Counted from the first letter of the stretch, positions 26,610-36,083 are shown. The stretch is 64,000 bases of DNA from Halorubrum lipolyticum DSM 21995 (GCF_000337375.1 NZ_AOJG01000030.1:166350-230349), one strand, 5' to 3'. The notes: a model not told the origin generated them from the sequence alone. Numbers and translations: made by a program.

Positions 26610-27727
26610 GCGGTCGAAACACCTCCGAAGAGCCCCTCGGGGCGCAGGAGCAGCATGGTGATCATCACGGCGAACGCGGCGGCCTCGTTGAAGTCGGAGG
26701 GGATCCAGATCGTCGAGGTGGTGAAGACGATCCCGATGACGAGTCCGCCGGCGATCGCGCCGTACACGGAGCCGATCCCGCCGAGGATCACGGCGGCGAA
26801 GATCAGCAGCAGCAGCAGCCAGCCGAAGTCGAACTGGATGGTCCCGCGGAGCAGCACGTAGAGGTACCCCGAGGCGCCCGCCAGCCCGCCGCCGATGATC
26901 CACGTGGCGGTGACGACGCGCTCGGCCGGAATGCCGGTGACGAGGGCCAGATCCTTGTTGTCTGCCATCGCGCGCATCGCGGTGCCGAGCTTCGTGCGCT
27001 GGAGCATGAAGTGCATCGCGAGCATGAGCCCGAGCGCGGCGACGACGATGGTCAGCTCGTGGGCGTTGACCGAGAGTCCGAGCGGAGCGAACGCCAGGTT
27101 CGAGGCGTCGAGGCTCGCCGTGACGCCGCGCCGGTCGGAGCCGTAGACGAACTGGATCGCGTACCGGACGATCAGCGCGGCGCCGATCGACGCGATGAGG
27201 ATCGAGATGCCGTCGCGGTCCCGCATCGGCTTGTAGAACGCGCGGTCGAGCGCCAGCGCGACGGCGGCGGTGATCGCGAACGCCGCGAGCAGCCCGACGA
27301 GTATCGCGACCGGCGTCGAGAGGATGTGCGCCCCGATGTCGCCGGCGGTCGCGCCCCCGGCGTCCCGGACGGTCAGCAGCGACCGGACCGGGATGTCGCC
27401 GAACCCGGCGATCAGGAACGCGACGCCCCAGCCGGTGAACGCCCCGGTGCTGAGCAGGTCGCCGTGCGAGAAGTTCGCGAACGAGAGGATGCTGTACGTC
27501 ATCGAGAGCCCGATTCCGGCGAGCCCGATTACGAGCCCGATCACGACCCCGTTCCAGAGGTTCGAGCCGAATCGATCGGCCGAGATCGCCCCGCCGATCG
27601 GGCCGAGAGAGAGCCCGGCGAGCTTCGCGGCGAGGTCGACGAGCAGCAGGCCGCCGAGGAAGGCGACGAGGAGAAGCCCCGGCCGGCCTCGCGCCGCGTC
27701 AACGATCGACGATTCAGTTGTTCCCAT
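26606..27727 (-). CDS. livH: Branched-chain amino acid ABC transporter permease LivH
   Basis: A 373-residue permease, first gene of the operon. It has ~9 transmembrane helices and the LivH core GIGLSMTYSILSFANFSHGDLLSTGAFTGW, plus the EAA loop QRTKLGTAMRAMADNKDLALVTGIPAERVVTATWIIGGGLAGASG. Transcription starts on the minus strand from a TATA-like box near 27763-27772 (GTTATTTACC). A 15-bp palindrome (27740-27754) lies at the expected start site and may be the operator. The four genes livH-M-G-F are all coupled by overlaps. Confidence 0.93.
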   Translation of the reverse strand: MGTTESSIVDAARGRPGLLLVAFLGGLLLVDLAAKLAGLSLGPIGGAISADRFGSNLWNGVVIGLVIGLAGIGLSMTYSILSFANFSHGDLLSTGAFTGWGVAFLIAGFGDIPVRSLLTVRDAGGATAGDIGAHILSTPVAILVGLLAAFAITAAVALALDRAFYKPMRDRDGISILIASIGAALIVRYAIQFVYGSDRRGVTASLDASNLAFAPLGLSVNAHELTIVVAALGLMLAMHFMLQRTKLGTAMRAMADNKDLALVTGIPAERVVTATWIIGGGLAGASGYLYVLLRGTIQFDFGWLLLLLIFAAVILGGIGSVYGAIAGGLVIGIVFTTSTIWIPSDFNEAAAFAVMITMLLLRPEGLFGGVSTA

Positions 27728-27739
27728 GTGTGCGTCTCA

Positions 27740-27754
27740 CTGACGCAGCGTCAG
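27740..27754. promoter_or_regulatory. 15-bp palindrome at the livH transcription start
   Basis: CTGACGC-A-GCGTCAG (27740-27754), 12 bp upstream of the livH ATG and ~20-25 bp downstream of a TATA-like element on the minus strand. It overlaps the predicted start site, as an operator for a repressor would. Confidence 0.5.
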
Positions 27755-27967
27755 ACACCGAGAGGTAAATAACTCGCTGTTCCGACAAAAGTACCGAAGC
27801 CGAAATACGGGGGAAAACGACACCGAACTGTCAGTCGTTCGACTCGGACGTCTCGGCCGGCGCTCGGTGTCTCGCGGCCGGTGATCGTCCGGCGGGTGGG
27901 CCGCCCGACGGCCGAGTCGCACACGTGAGCGATCACTTGATAGATCGCCTCCGAGTAGGACCGCTGG

Positions 27968-28147
27968 ATGCGCCTCCGCTACCGCCTCTCGCTCGTCGCT
28001 CGCGCCCTCCTCGCGCTCGGGCTGCTGTCGACCGTCCTCCTCGTCGCCGCCTCGCCGCCCGCTTCGACGTGCCGGAGGCGAGCGTTCGCGTTCGATCGAC
28101 GGCGACCCCGCGTGGCGCGGCTCCGTCGACTGGTCGCATCGGAGTGA
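27968..28147 (+). CDS. Possible small secreted or membrane protein (59 aa)
   Basis: ATG 27968 to TGA 28145-28147 encodes 59 residues with a basic N-terminus (MRLRYRLSLVARAL), a hydrophobic core (LALGLLSTVLLVAAS) and a signal-peptidase-like SPPAST, then an Arg-rich tail. The signal-like start is suggestive, but the basic, arginine-rich end is unusual for a haloarchaeon and may mean random GC-rich sequence. It lies between the livH promoter and lipA; the rest of 27773-28174 shows nothing recognisable. Confidence 0.25.
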   Translation: MRLRYRLSLVARALLALGLLSTVLLVAASPPASTCRRRAFAFDRRRPRVARLRRLVASE

Positions 28148-28174
28148 GATCGGAGAATCGCGTGCGACCCGCCC

Positions 28175-29113
28175 TCAGTCGCCGCCGGCGGCCCGCGCGT
28201 GTCGCCGGGCGTCCTCGGCCGAGCGCCCCTCGCGGAGCAGCGCCTCGACGAACAGCTCACCGGCCTTGTACGACGAGCGGACCATCGGTCCCGAGGCGCA
28301 GTAGAGGAAGTCGAACTCCTCCTCGGCGACCGCGCGCCACGTCTCGAAGGCGTCCGGGTGGACGTAGTCGAAGACGTCGAGGTGCGAGCGCGAGGGCTGG
28401 AGGTACTGTCCGAACGTGACCACGTCGACGCCCACCTCGCTGAGGTCGCCGAGGGTCCGGTACACCTCGTGGTCGTACTCGCCGACGCCGAGCATCAGGC
28501 TGGTCTTGGTGTGGATGTCCGACGTGCGGTCGACCCGATCGAGGACCGCGAGCGACTGCTCGTAGTTCGCCCGCCGGTCGCGGACCGGCCACTGGAGTCG
28601 CTCGACCGTCTCGACGTTGTGGGCGATCACGTCCGGCCCCGCGTCGACGATCCGGTCGATCGCCTCGGGGTCGCCCCCGAAGTCGGGGATGAGCGTCTCG
28701 ACGAGGATCTCCGGATCTCGCCGCTTGATCGCGCGGATCGTCTCGGCGAAATGCGCGGAGCCGCCGTCGGCGAGGTCGTCGCGGTCGACCGACGTGAGCA
28801 CGACGTAGTCGAGGCCGATCTCGGCGACCGCGTCCGCGACGTTCCCGGGCTCGTCCGGGTCCAGCGCCTCCATCCCGCCCGTCTCCACGTCGCAGAAGTT
28901 ACACCCGCGCGAGCAGCGGTCGCCCATCAGCATGAACGTCGCCGTTCCCGGTCCGTCCCGGCCGGACCAGCACTCGCCCATGTTGGGGCAGTTCGCCTCC
29001 TCGCACACGGTGTGGAGGTCGCGCTGCCGGAGGCGCTCTTTGATCTCCGTGAACCGGGACCCGGACGGTGGACGCGACTTCAGCCAGTCCGGCTTCCGAC
29101 GGCCGCGTTGCAT
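28175..29113 (-). CDS. lipA: Lipoyl synthase
   Basis: A 312-residue radical SAM enzyme that inserts two sulfurs into octanoyl chains on lipoyl domains. The auxiliary cluster cysteines C37, C42 and C48 (CEEANCPNMGEC) and the SAM cluster C67-xxx-C71-xx-C74 (CSRGCNFC) are all present; the C-terminal RSSYKAGE serine motif is present as RSSYKAGELF. The length is normal. It is monocistronic on the minus strand, and the promoter region upstream has 22-bp tandem repeats (29158-29245) shared with the divergent MATE gene. A lipoate-ligase-like gene lies at 55307. Confidence 0.96.
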   Translation of the reverse strand: MQRGRRKPDWLKSRPPSGSRFTEIKERLRQRDLHTVCEEANCPNMGECWSGRDGPGTATFMLMGDRCSRGCNFCDVETGGMEALDPDEPGNVADAVAEIGLDYVVLTSVDRDDLADGGSAHFAETIRAIKRRDPEILVETLIPDFGGDPEAIDRIVDAGPDVIAHNVETVERLQWPVRDRRANYEQSLAVLDRVDRTSDIHTKTSLMLGVGEYDHEVYRTLGDLSEVGVDVVTFGQYLQPSRSHLDVFDYVHPDAFETWRAVAEEEFDFLYCASGPMVRSSYKAGELFVEALLREGRSAEDARRHARAAGGD

Positions 29114-29157
29114 ACTCGAACCTCGGCGGCCGAGTGCAAAAACGTGAGGATCCGATC

Positions 29158-29245
29158 GGTCGAAATCCGTCTGAGGTCCGGTCGAAATCCGTCTGAGGTC
29201 CGGTCGAAATTCGTCCGAGGTCCGGTCGTGATCCGATCGAGATCC
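29158..29245. repeat. 22-bp tandem repeat between lipA and the MATE gene
   Basis: Units at 29158, 29180 and 29202 (GGTCGAAATCCGTCTGAGG...) and a diverged fourth at 29224. It lies in the divergent promoter region, upstream of the MATE TATA-like TTCTTTTATTATC (~29309-29322). Confidence 0.85.
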
Positions 29246-29346
29246 GATCGACTACCGGGCGGTTCCGACCGACGGCCGACGGCGAAGCGGTATGGTATCC
29301 TACACCAGTATTCTTTTATTATCTCCGTCCCATCCGGAACTATCCG

Positions 29347-30813
29347 ATGTTCGACGTCGACCGCGACGCGATCACCGACGGGCCGGTGGGGCGAGTGCTC
29401 CTGCTGCTCGCGGCCCCGCTCGTCGCACAGAACCTCGTGTACGTCGCGAACGCGATCGTCGACACGTTCTGGCTCGGTCGCGTGAGCGAGGACGCGGTCG
29501 CCGCGGTCGGCCTCAGCCTCCCGATCCAGTCGCTCCTGGGCGCGGCGGTGGTCGTCGCCGCCGTCGGGACGCAGATCCTCGTCGCGCAGCGCGCCGGCGG
29601 CGAGGACGACGCGGGGGCGCGCCGCGTCGCGGTCAACGGCGCGCTCGTCGCGCTCGCGCTCACCGGCGCGATCGCGATTCCCGTCGTCGCCTACGCGGAT
29701 GAGCTGGTGCGGTTCCTCGGCGCGGACCCCGCCCTGGCCGGCACCACGGCGACGTACCTCGCGATCATCGTCGCCGTCCTCCCGCTCGGCGCAGTCGGCG
29801 ACACGGTCGAGAACTGCTTCACCGCCTACGGCGACACGCGGGCCGTCCTGCACGTGAGCGTCGGCAGCGTCCTCGTCAACCTCGTCGCGGCGCCCGTGCT
29901 CATCTTCGGCGTCGGCCCGGTCCCGGCGCTCGGCGTCGCGGGCGCGGCCCTCGGCACGGTGCTCGCGGGGGTCGCCGGACTGGTCCACGTGCTCGCGTAC
30001 GCGGCGGGGATCGGGCGGGACACGTTCCGGCTCACTCGCGACGCCGCGGTCGTCGACGCCGGCGACCTCCGCGAGGTCGTGGAGGTCGGACTCCCGCTCG
30101 GCGGCCAGCGCGGGGTGAGCGAGGTAGTGCGCGTGCTCGTCGTGAGCCTCGTGGCGATCGCGGGCGGCGCGGCGGGCGTCGCGGCGTACACGGTCGGCGC
30201 GCGCGTCTCCACGCTCGCGATCGTCCCGGCGCTCGGGATGCAGCAGGCGGCGCAGTCGATGATCGGCCAGAACCTCGGCGCGGACGCCCCGGGCCGCGCC
30301 CGGCGCACGACGGTGGTCGGGACGGGGCTGGTCGTCGCGGCGTTCCTCGCGCTCGGTGCCGTCCAGTTCCTGTTCGCCGGGGCGATCACCGACCTCCTCG
30401 CGCCCGACCTCACCGCGGCCGGCCGGTCGCTGTCGGTGTTGTACCTGCAGATCCTGGCGGTCACCTACTGGGCGCTCGGCGGGACGTACACCCTGTTGGC
30501 CGGCTTCAACGGGGCCTCGCGCACCCGGACCTCGCTCGTCGCGGACCTGGTCAAGTACTGGGCGATCCGGTTCCCCATCGCGGTCGCCGCGGTGCCCGCG
30601 ACCGCGACGTTCGGCGCGTTCGGCGTCGCGGTCGCCCCCGGACTCGGCTGGGGGGTGGAGGCCGTCTTCTGGGCCGTCGCCGCCTCCAACGTCGTCGGCT
30701 TCCTCGGGCTCGGCGCGTACTTCGCGTACACGACCCGCCGGGGGATGTTCGCTAACGCCGCCGAGCGCACGAGCGGGGGCGACGGCGGGAGCGCGGATCC
30801 GGCGGACGACTGA
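29347..30813 (+). CDS. MATE family efflux transporter
   Basis: A 488-residue membrane protein with about twelve transmembrane helices in two homologous halves (e.g. ANAIVDTFWLGRVSEDAVAAVGLSLPIQ and QAAQSMIGQNLGADAPGRARRTTV). MATE proteins export cationic drugs or metabolites using Na+ or H+. Length and helix spacing fit the family. A promoter-like AT-rich tract (29309-29322) precedes the start. It is divergent from lipA; no substrate can be inferred. Confidence 0.9.
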   Translation: MFDVDRDAITDGPVGRVLLLLAAPLVAQNLVYVANAIVDTFWLGRVSEDAVAAVGLSLPIQSLLGAAVVVAAVGTQILVAQRAGGEDDAGARRVAVNGALVALALTGAIAIPVVAYADELVRFLGADPALAGTTATYLAIIVAVLPLGAVGDTVENCFTAYGDTRAVLHVSVGSVLVNLVAAPVLIFGVGPVPALGVAGAALGTVLAGVAGLVHVLAYAAGIGRDTFRLTRDAAVVDAGDLREVVEVGLPLGGQRGVSEVVRVLVVSLVAIAGGAAGVAAYTVGARVSTLAIVPALGMQQAAQSMIGQNLGADAPGRARRTTVVGTGLVVAAFLALGAVQFLFAGAITDLLAPDLTAAGRSLSVLYLQILAVTYWALGGTYTLLAGFNGASRTRTSLVADLVKYWAIRFPIAVAAVPATATFGAFGVAVAPGLGWGVEAVFWAVAASNVVGFLGLGAYFAYTTRRGMFANAAERTSGGDGGSADPADD

Positions 30814-30848
30814 GGGGCGTCTCAGACCGGACCGTCCCCGCCGGTACC

Positions 30849-31451
30849 TCACTCGAGCTCGTCGCTCTCGACGACGGTCGCGAACTCGCCGTCGAGGTGC
30901 GCGAGCGCGACGCGGTGAGAGGTCTCCGGGTCGATCCGGTCGCCGTCATGGGTCGCTCTGGCGTGGGTCGCGGTGGCGTCGGCGACGACGGCGACTTCGT
31001 AGCCGCGGTTCTCCGCGGCCCGGACCGTCGTCGAGACGCAGTGGTCGGTGGTGAGCCCGCAGACGACGAGCGACTCGCGGCCCGCCTCGCGGAGCCACTC
31101 GTCGAGCCCGGAGTCGAGGAGGGCGCCGTTGACCGACTTCTCGAAGGTCGGTTCCCCCGCTGCGGGGGCCGTCTCCGGCTTCCACGCGAACCCCGGGGCG
31201 TCGGGGCGCAGCGGGGAGTCGGGTTCAGTCGAGGCGTGTCGCACGTGCGCGACCGGGCGGCCGGCCTCGCGCCACCGGGCGAGCAGCCCGGCCGCGACCG
31301 ACTCCGCGTCGGGGTTGTTGCGCTCGCCCCAGCCCGGCTCGTCGAAGCCGGTCTGGAAGTCGATCAGGAGGAGGACGGCGTCGTCCGGGAGCGCGGGAGA
31401 AGCATCCCGGGGAGCGGCGTCCGCGGCCGCCGAGCGCGACCCCTCAGTCAT
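30849..31451 (-). CDS. Isochorismatase-family cysteine hydrolase
   Basis: A 200-residue hydrolase of the nicotinamidase/isochorismatase fold. Catalytic-type residues: D31 in [10 protein letters not shown], the Lys of FEKSVNGAL and the Cys of [18 protein letters not shown]. Substrates range from nicotinamide to isochorismate, and the sequence does not decide. Its start overlaps the stop of the upstream YqcI-like gene by 8 bp, so the two are an operon with the YqcI gene first. Confidence 0.88.
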   Translation of the reverse strand: MTEGSRSAAADAAPRDASPALPDDAVLLLIDFQTGFDEPGWGERNNPDAESVAAGLLARWREAGRPVAHVRHASTEPDSPLRPDAPGFAWKPETAPAAGEPTFEKSVNGALLDSGLDEWLREAGRESLVVCGLTTDHCVSTTVRAAENRGYEVAVVADATATHARATHDGDRIDPETSHRVALAHLDGEFATVVESDELE

Positions 31452-32316
31452 CGCCGAGCCCCGCGCTCACGGACCCGGCGTCGCCGTCGGGCCTCGGCGA
31501 CTCCGCGAACCGGCGCCACGCCCCGGGCGCCAACAGCGCCGCGGGCGCCTTCGGGTGATCGCGGGTCGGATTCAGCGGACAGGCGTCCGGGCTCGCGTCG
31601 TCGTCCTCGCGGAAGAGGTACTGCGTCCACTCGCGGTCGCCCTCGACGCCCCAGTCGCCGAGGTCGGCGTGGGGGCAGACCCCGTCGTACTCGCCCATGC
31701 GGTCGCGGATCGTCTCGCGGGCTCGCTCGCCCGCCTCGGTGTCGGCGGTGAGCCCCTCGAAGACGGCCCGCGGCTGGAAGGTGATCTCGAGGCCGACCGG
31801 CGAGTACCGGCTCTTCCGCTCGTCGTAGAAGGGCGCCCGCGAGGTCGGGAACAGCGGCTCGCCGCCGAAGCAGAACTCCCAGCGCGGGGTGTCGGGATCG
31901 GTCGGGATGTCGTCGGGCCACGGCTCGGGGTCGTGGACGTGGAGGAACTCGAGGACGTGCCAGAGCCGCTCGTGGTAGTGCGCCTCGTCGGCGTCGCCCT
32001 CTGGCGGTCGGAAGAACACGGCCAGCGGTGCGCGGTCGGCGTGGTCCGCGTACGCGTCGAGGTACTCGACGAGCACGTCGCGGAACCGGAGCAGCGCCGC
32101 GGGATCGGTGGTCGACTCGCAGGCGGCGTACAGCAGGTCGCCCTCGCGCTCGACCTCGATGCCGAAGTAGCAGGGGAACGGAGAGTCGTCGCGCTCGCCG
32201 AGCATCGACTCGCGGAAGGTCCGGTAGTGCTCTCGAAGCCACCCGGGCGCGTCGTCGAGCCGATCGTGGAGCGCCTCCTGGTCCAACAGCACGCCCTCGG
32301 TGCCGGGCTCGTTCAT
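31444..32316 (-). CDS. YqcI/YcgG family protein
   Basis: A 290-residue cytoplasmic protein. Visible markers of the YqcI/YcgG family (PF08892) are [18 protein letters not shown], the [16 protein letters not shown] helix, the [39 protein letters not shown] block and a C-terminal HPKAPA. The family is uncharacterised and sometimes linked to hydrolases. It is first of a two-gene operon with the isochorismatase. The AT-rich patch near 32427-32472 upstream may supply its promoter, but resembles the right end of the intergenic repeat. Confidence 0.8.
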   Translation of the reverse strand: MNEPGTEGVLLDQEALHDRLDDAPGWLREHYRTFRESMLGERDDSPFPCYFGIEVEREGDLLYAACESTTDPAALLRFRDVLVEYLDAYADHADRAPLAVFFRPPEGDADEAHYHERLWHVLEFLHVHDPEPWPDDIPTDPDTPRWEFCFGGEPLFPTSRAPFYDERKSRYSPVGLEITFQPRAVFEGLTADTEAGERARETIRDRMGEYDGVCPHADLGDWGVEGDREWTQYLFREDDDASPDACPLNPTRDHPKAPAALLAPGAWRRFAESPRPDGDAGSVSAGLGDD

Positions 32317-32426
32317 ACCGTTCGTGGGGGACAGACGGGCTTTTGGCTTTCGCCGGTCGCCGTCGAGCGGGAACGGCTCGACACTGGTGCTCGCGAGTCG
32401 GACCCCACACCGCTGACCGCAGCGCG

Positions 32427-32472
32427 CATTTAAATAGCCCTCGCGGATCTGCGTCGGCCATTCATAAATAAA
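32427..32472 (+). repeat. Possible remnant of the intergenic repeat's right end
   Basis: ATTTAAATAGC, a short spacer and GATCTGC match the tail of copies 1-2 (e.g. 23383-23419), plus a downstream AT box (ATAAATAAA). It may be a decayed fragment or just a promoter. Confidence 0.3.
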
Positions 32473-32600
32473 CAGGTGCCGGCGAGCGGTGCCACGCTCC
32501 CGAGAGGCGCGGGACCCCGCCGGCCGGACCGCTCGGACTCGGTCGCCCGCCGACTCCGCGCGGCAGCGGTTTTTTCACCGCGCGGAACGCTAAATCACGT

Positions 32601-33179
32601 ATGAGCGATCCCGAAGCCGACGCCCCCGACGCGGACGACGGTCCGGTGGTCGTCCTGTTGGACGTGATGCCCAACGGGCGGCCGGACGACGACCGCCCGC
32701 AGTACCGGAAGTCGCCGGTCGCGTACGGGCTCGGCACGGACGCGTTCCGGCTGTACGAGCTCACGCTCGACGAGACGGCCGACGTCTCCGTGAGCGACCG
32801 GATCGCGCTCGACGGCCCCGCGGTCGGTCGGTACCACGAGGTGTCGTTCGACGATATCACTCGGAACGCCGCGGCCGAGGTCGAGTACGCGGTCGAGGCG
32901 ATCGTCGAGGGCGACGAGGAGCGGTTCGTCGACTTCTACAACGAGGCCGGCCCGATCACCCTGCGGCTCCACCAACTCAACCTCCTGCCGGGGATCGGCA
33001 AGCAGCTCCGGAACAAGGTGCTCGACGAGCGGAAGCGCGGCCCCTTCGAGAGCTTCGAGGAGGTCTCCGAGCGCGTCGCCGGCCTCCACCGCCCGCGGGA
33101 GGTCCTCGTCGAGCGGATCGTCGAGGAGGTCCGCGACGAGGACCTCAAGTATCGACGGTTCGTCGGGTACGAGGAGTGA
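32601..33179 (+). CDS. DUF655 protein with helix-hairpin-helix motif
   Basis: A 192-residue archaeal protein. After an acidic leader the conserved block VVVLLDVMPNGRPDD...RKSPVAYGLGTDAFRLYELTLDE begins a short beta domain; residues ~120-165 form the HhH pair INLLPGIGKQLRNKVLDERKRGPFESFEEV, which normally binds nucleic acid. DUF655 is archaea-specific and commonly lies beside ksgA, as here (111 bp apart, same strand), suggesting a role with rRNA or translation. Expression could include ksgA, but the tandem repeat and TATA box between them indicate a separate ksgA promoter. Confidence 0.9.
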   Translation: MSDPEADAPDADDGPVVVLLDVMPNGRPDDDRPQYRKSPVAYGLGTDAFRLYELTLDETADVSVSDRIALDGPAVGRYHEVSFDDITRNAAAEVEYAVEAIVEGDEERFVDFYNEAGPITLRLHQLNLLPGIGKQLRNKVLDERKRGPFESFEEVSERVAGLHRPREVLVERIVEEVRDEDLKYRRFVGYEE

Positions 33180-33200
33180 GGCGGGGCGGGGTCCGACTCG

Positions 33201-33260
33201 AAAACGGAACTGGGCCGGACGCCCCGAAACGGGACTGGGCCGGACGCCCCGAAACGGGAC
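33201..33260. repeat. 25-bp tandem repeat upstream of the ksgA TATA box
   Basis: Two full units (33201-33225, 33226-33250; GAAACGGGACTGGGCCGGACG...) and a partial third (33251-33260), ending at the TATA-like CTTTTACC that precedes leaderless initiation at 33291. Confidence 0.85.
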
Positions 33261-33290
33261 TTTTACCCGGAACCGCGGAGTAACGCGGCC

Positions 33291-34211
33291 ATGACCGATT
33301 CATCGACGGGCGCTGGCGCGGCGTACGGGGACCGCGACCCCGACGCGCTCGCCCGGCGAGCCGGGGAGCGCGCGAACCCCGACCGCGACCAGCACTTCCT
33401 CGTCGACGACCGCGTCCTCGACCGGATCCCCGCGTACCTCCCCGACGACGCCGACGCGAGCCACCTCCTCGAGATCGGCGGGGGCGCCGGCGCGCTCACC
33501 GACCGGCTGCTGGCGGCGGTCGTCGCGCGGAACGGCGACCGCGAGGGCGACGCCGTCGACGCCCCCGGCCGCCTCTCCGTGATCGAGCGCGACGGGACCT
33601 TCGCCGACTTCCTCCGCGAGGAGTTCGCGACCGCGGTCGACGACGGCCTCCTCGACGTGATCGAGGGGGACGCGCTCGATGTCGACCTCCCGCCCTTTAC
33701 CGCCTGCGTCGCGAACCTCCCGTACGGCGTCTCCTCGGAGATCGCGTTCCGCCTGCTCCCCGAGGGGAAGCCGCTCGTGTTGATGTTCCAGGCCGAGTTC
33801 GCCGAGCGCATGGTGGCGTCGGCCGGCGAGTCGGCGTACGGCCGGCTCTCCGTGTCCGCCCAGCACTACGCCGCCGTCGAGATCGTCGAGCGCGTCCCGA
33901 AGGAGGCGTTCGATCCCCAGCCCGCCGTCGAGAGCGCCGTCGTCCGGTGTACGCCCCGCGACCCCGACTACGAGGTGGGCGACGAGGCCTTCTTCCTCCG
34001 GTTCGTGAAGGCGCTTTTCACCCAGCGGCGCAAGACGGTCCGGAACGCGGTCCGGAACACCGGCCACATCTCCGGGCTGGACGAGCCGGAGGCCGTCGTC
34101 GACGCCGCCGACGAGGACCTGCTCCGCCGCCGCCCCGGCGACCTCGACCCGTCGGCGTTCGCCGCGCTGGCCGAGCTGGCCCGCGAACACGGCTCGCCGA
34201 CGGAGGTGTGA
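33291..34211 (+). CDS. rsmA: 16S rRNA adenine dimethyltransferase KsgA/RsmA
   Basis: A 306-residue SAM-dependent enzyme that dimethylates two adenines of the 3'-terminal 16S rRNA helix. Motif QHFLVDD (34-40), glycine loop EIGGGAGALTD (61-71) and the catalytic NLPY at 142-145 (ANLPYGVSSE) are present; the C-terminal helical domain matches the family. The start is leaderless from the TATA at ~33261-33268. It follows DUF655 and precedes a MscS gene by 6 bp, so the three downstream genes (ksgA, mscS, hemK2-type) are tightly packed. Confidence 0.96.
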   Translation: MTDSSTGAGAAYGDRDPDALARRAGERANPDRDQHFLVDDRVLDRIPAYLPDDADASHLLEIGGGAGALTDRLLAAVVARNGDREGDAVDAPGRLSVIERDGTFADFLREEFATAVDDGLLDVIEGDALDVDLPPFTACVANLPYGVSSEIAFRLLPEGKPLVLMFQAEFAERMVASAGESAYGRLSVSAQHYAAVEIVERVPKEAFDPQPAVESAVVRCTPRDPDYEVGDEAFFLRFVKALFTQRRKTVRNAVRNTGHISGLDEPEAVVDAADEDLLRRRPGDLDPSAFAALAELAREHGSPTEV

Positions 34212-34217
34212 GGGCGG

Positions 34218-35459
34218 ATGACCGGCGCGAGTTCCGGCCTCACGACCGACGTACAGGGCGCCGTCTCTGGGAACCTCGAACGGATCGCGGTGTCGGCGGT
34301 GATCGTCGCGGTCGTGCTCGCCGCGCGGTACCTCACCCGCCGGCTGAAGATGCGGGACACCGAGCTCTCCTCCGCCCGTCGACTGCTGTTGTCGACGAGC
34401 GTCGCCGGCGTGACGGCGGCCGGCGCGATCGGGCTGATCGCGGTGTGGGACCGGAGCGGGGCGCTCCTCGAGGCCGTCCGGTCGGCCGCGATCGCCGACC
34501 AGCTCTCGAACGTCGTGCTCGCGGTGGTGCTCCTCGCGGTCGCGTACGCGGTCACGGACTTCCTCGGCGGCGTCATCCGCGAGGTCGCGACCGAGAGCGC
34601 GTCGATATCCGACCACCAACAGGAGGTGATCCTCCGGCTCACGCAGCTGTCGGTGTACACGGCCGCGCTGCTCGTCGTCGTCGGGCTGTTCACCGACAAC
34701 GTCGGCGGCCTCCTCGTCGGGGCGGGCTTCCTGGGGATCGTGGTCGGGATGGCGGCCCGCCAGACGCTCGGCGCGATCCTCGCCGGCTTCGTGCTGATGT
34801 TCTCGCGTCCGTTCGAGGTGGGCGACTGGGTGGAGGTGGGCGACCACGAGGGGACGGTCACGGAGATATCGATCATGAGCACCCGTCTCCGGTCGTTCGA
34901 CGGCGAGGTCATCACGCTCCCGAACGACGACGTGCGCTCGGGATCGATCGTCGACCGGTCGCGGCGGAACCGCTACCGGATCGAAGTCGAGGTCGGCGTC
35001 GACTACGACACCGACATCGAACGCGCGGCGGCAGTGATCGAGGAGACCGCCGCTACGGTCGAGGACGTGGCCGCGATGCCCGAACCGAACGTCGTGACGA
35101 AGCGGTTCGACGATTCGGCGGTCGTGCTCGGGCTGCGGTATTGGATCCGGAACCCCAGCATGCGCAAGCGCTGGCGCACCCAGACCGCCGCGATGAACGC
35201 GATCAAGGGGGAGCTCGAAGACGAGGGGATCGTGATCCCCTTCCCCCAGCAGACGCTCTCCGCGCGGGGCGCGGACGCGTCCGGCCCGCAGTTGGACGCG
35301 TCGGTCGAGGAGCGCGCGGCGACGCGCGGCGGGTCGCGGTCGGGCGGCGGCGGGTCGCGGTCGGGCGGTGACAGCGGTAGGTCGGACGGCGAGGGGAACA
35401 GGGCGTCGGCGAGTGACGACGGCGCCGACGCCGGGGGATCGGGGGAGTCGGACCGATGA
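34218..35459 (+). CDS. MscS-family mechanosensitive channel
   Basis: A 413-residue channel protein. Four hydrophobic segments occupy residues ~15-190, and the pore helix region (FTDNVGGLLVGAGFLGIVVGMAARQTLGAILAGFVLMFSRPFEVGDWV) precedes the MscS beta domain with the GTVTEISIMSTRLRSFDGEVITLPNDDV signature. The C-terminal ~60 residues are a Gly/Ser/Asp/Arg tail with short repeats (GGSRSGG). MscS channels release solutes on osmotic downshift. Overlaps the next start by 4 bp. Confidence 0.93.
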   Translation: MTGASSGLTTDVQGAVSGNLERIAVSAVIVAVVLAARYLTRRLKMRDTELSSARRLLLSTSVAGVTAAGAIGLIAVWDRSGALLEAVRSAAIADQLSNVVLAVVLLAVAYAVTDFLGGVIREVATESASISDHQQEVILRLTQLSVYTAALLVVVGLFTDNVGGLLVGAGFLGIVVGMAARQTLGAILAGFVLMFSRPFEVGDWVEVGDHEGTVTEISIMSTRLRSFDGEVITLPNDDVRSGSIVDRSRRNRYRIEVEVGVDYDTDIERAAAVIEETAATVEDVAAMPEPNVVTKRFDDSAVVLGLRYWIRNPSMRKRWRTQTAAMNAIKGELEDEGIVIPFPQQTLSARGADASGPQLDASVEERAATRGGSRSGGGGSRSGGDSGRSDGEGNRASASDDGADAGGSGESDR

Positions 35460-36076
35460 CCGGCGACGACCCCGCCGACCCCGTCGACACCGACGATCCA
35501 GAATCCGGACTCGCGGAGCGGCGCGGGCTCGACGAGACGGTCGTCTACCAGCCGGCCGAGGACTCCGGGTTGCTCGCGGAGGCGGCCGTCGCGGAGGCGC
35601 ACGGCCGGGTGCTCGAGGTCGGCACGGGATCGGGCTGGGTCGCACAGCAGATCGCCGATGAGCGCGGACTCGCCGTGGTCGGGAGCGACCTCAACCCGCA
35701 CGCGGCGCGGCAGGCCCGCGAGCGCGGCGTCGAGGGGGTCGTCGCGGACCTCCTCTCCCCGTTCCGGGCGGACGCGTTCGACACGGTGTGTTTCAACCCG
35801 CCGTACCTCCCGACCGACCCGGACAACGAGTGGGACGACTGGATGGAACACGCGCTCTCCGGCGGCGAGTCGGGCCGCGAGCTCATCGAGCCGTTCCTCG
35901 ACGACGTGGGGCGCGCCCTCGCTCCCGGCGGCGTGGTCCTGCTGCTGGTCTCGTCGCTGACGGGGTACGACGAGGTGCTGACCCTCGCGGAAGACGCCGG
36001 GTTCGCGGCCGACCCGGTCGTCGAGGAGTCGTTCCCCTTCGAGACGCTCACGGTGGTGGCGCTGCGTCGAGCGTAG
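35456..36076 (+). CDS. HemK2-type protein methyltransferase
   Basis: A 206-residue SAM methyltransferase. The SAM loop LEVGTGSGWVAQQIA (53-67) and the catalytic NPPY at 114-117 (FNPPYLPTD) match the HemK/PrmC class, the archaeal member of which methylates the GGQ glutamine of release factor aRF1. It starts 4 bp before the mscS stop. An N-terminal acidic leader precedes the domain. Confidence 0.88.
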   Translation: MTGDDPADPVDTDDPESGLAERRGLDETVVYQPAEDSGLLAEAAVAEAHGRVLEVGTGSGWVAQQIADERGLAVVGSDLNPHAARQARERGVEGVVADLLSPFRADAFDTVCFNPPYLPTDPDNEWDDWMEHALSGGESGRELIEPFLDDVGRALAPGGVVLLLVSSLTGYDEVLTLAEDAGFAADPVVEESFPFETLTVVALRRA

Positions 36077-36083
36077 GGCGGTG

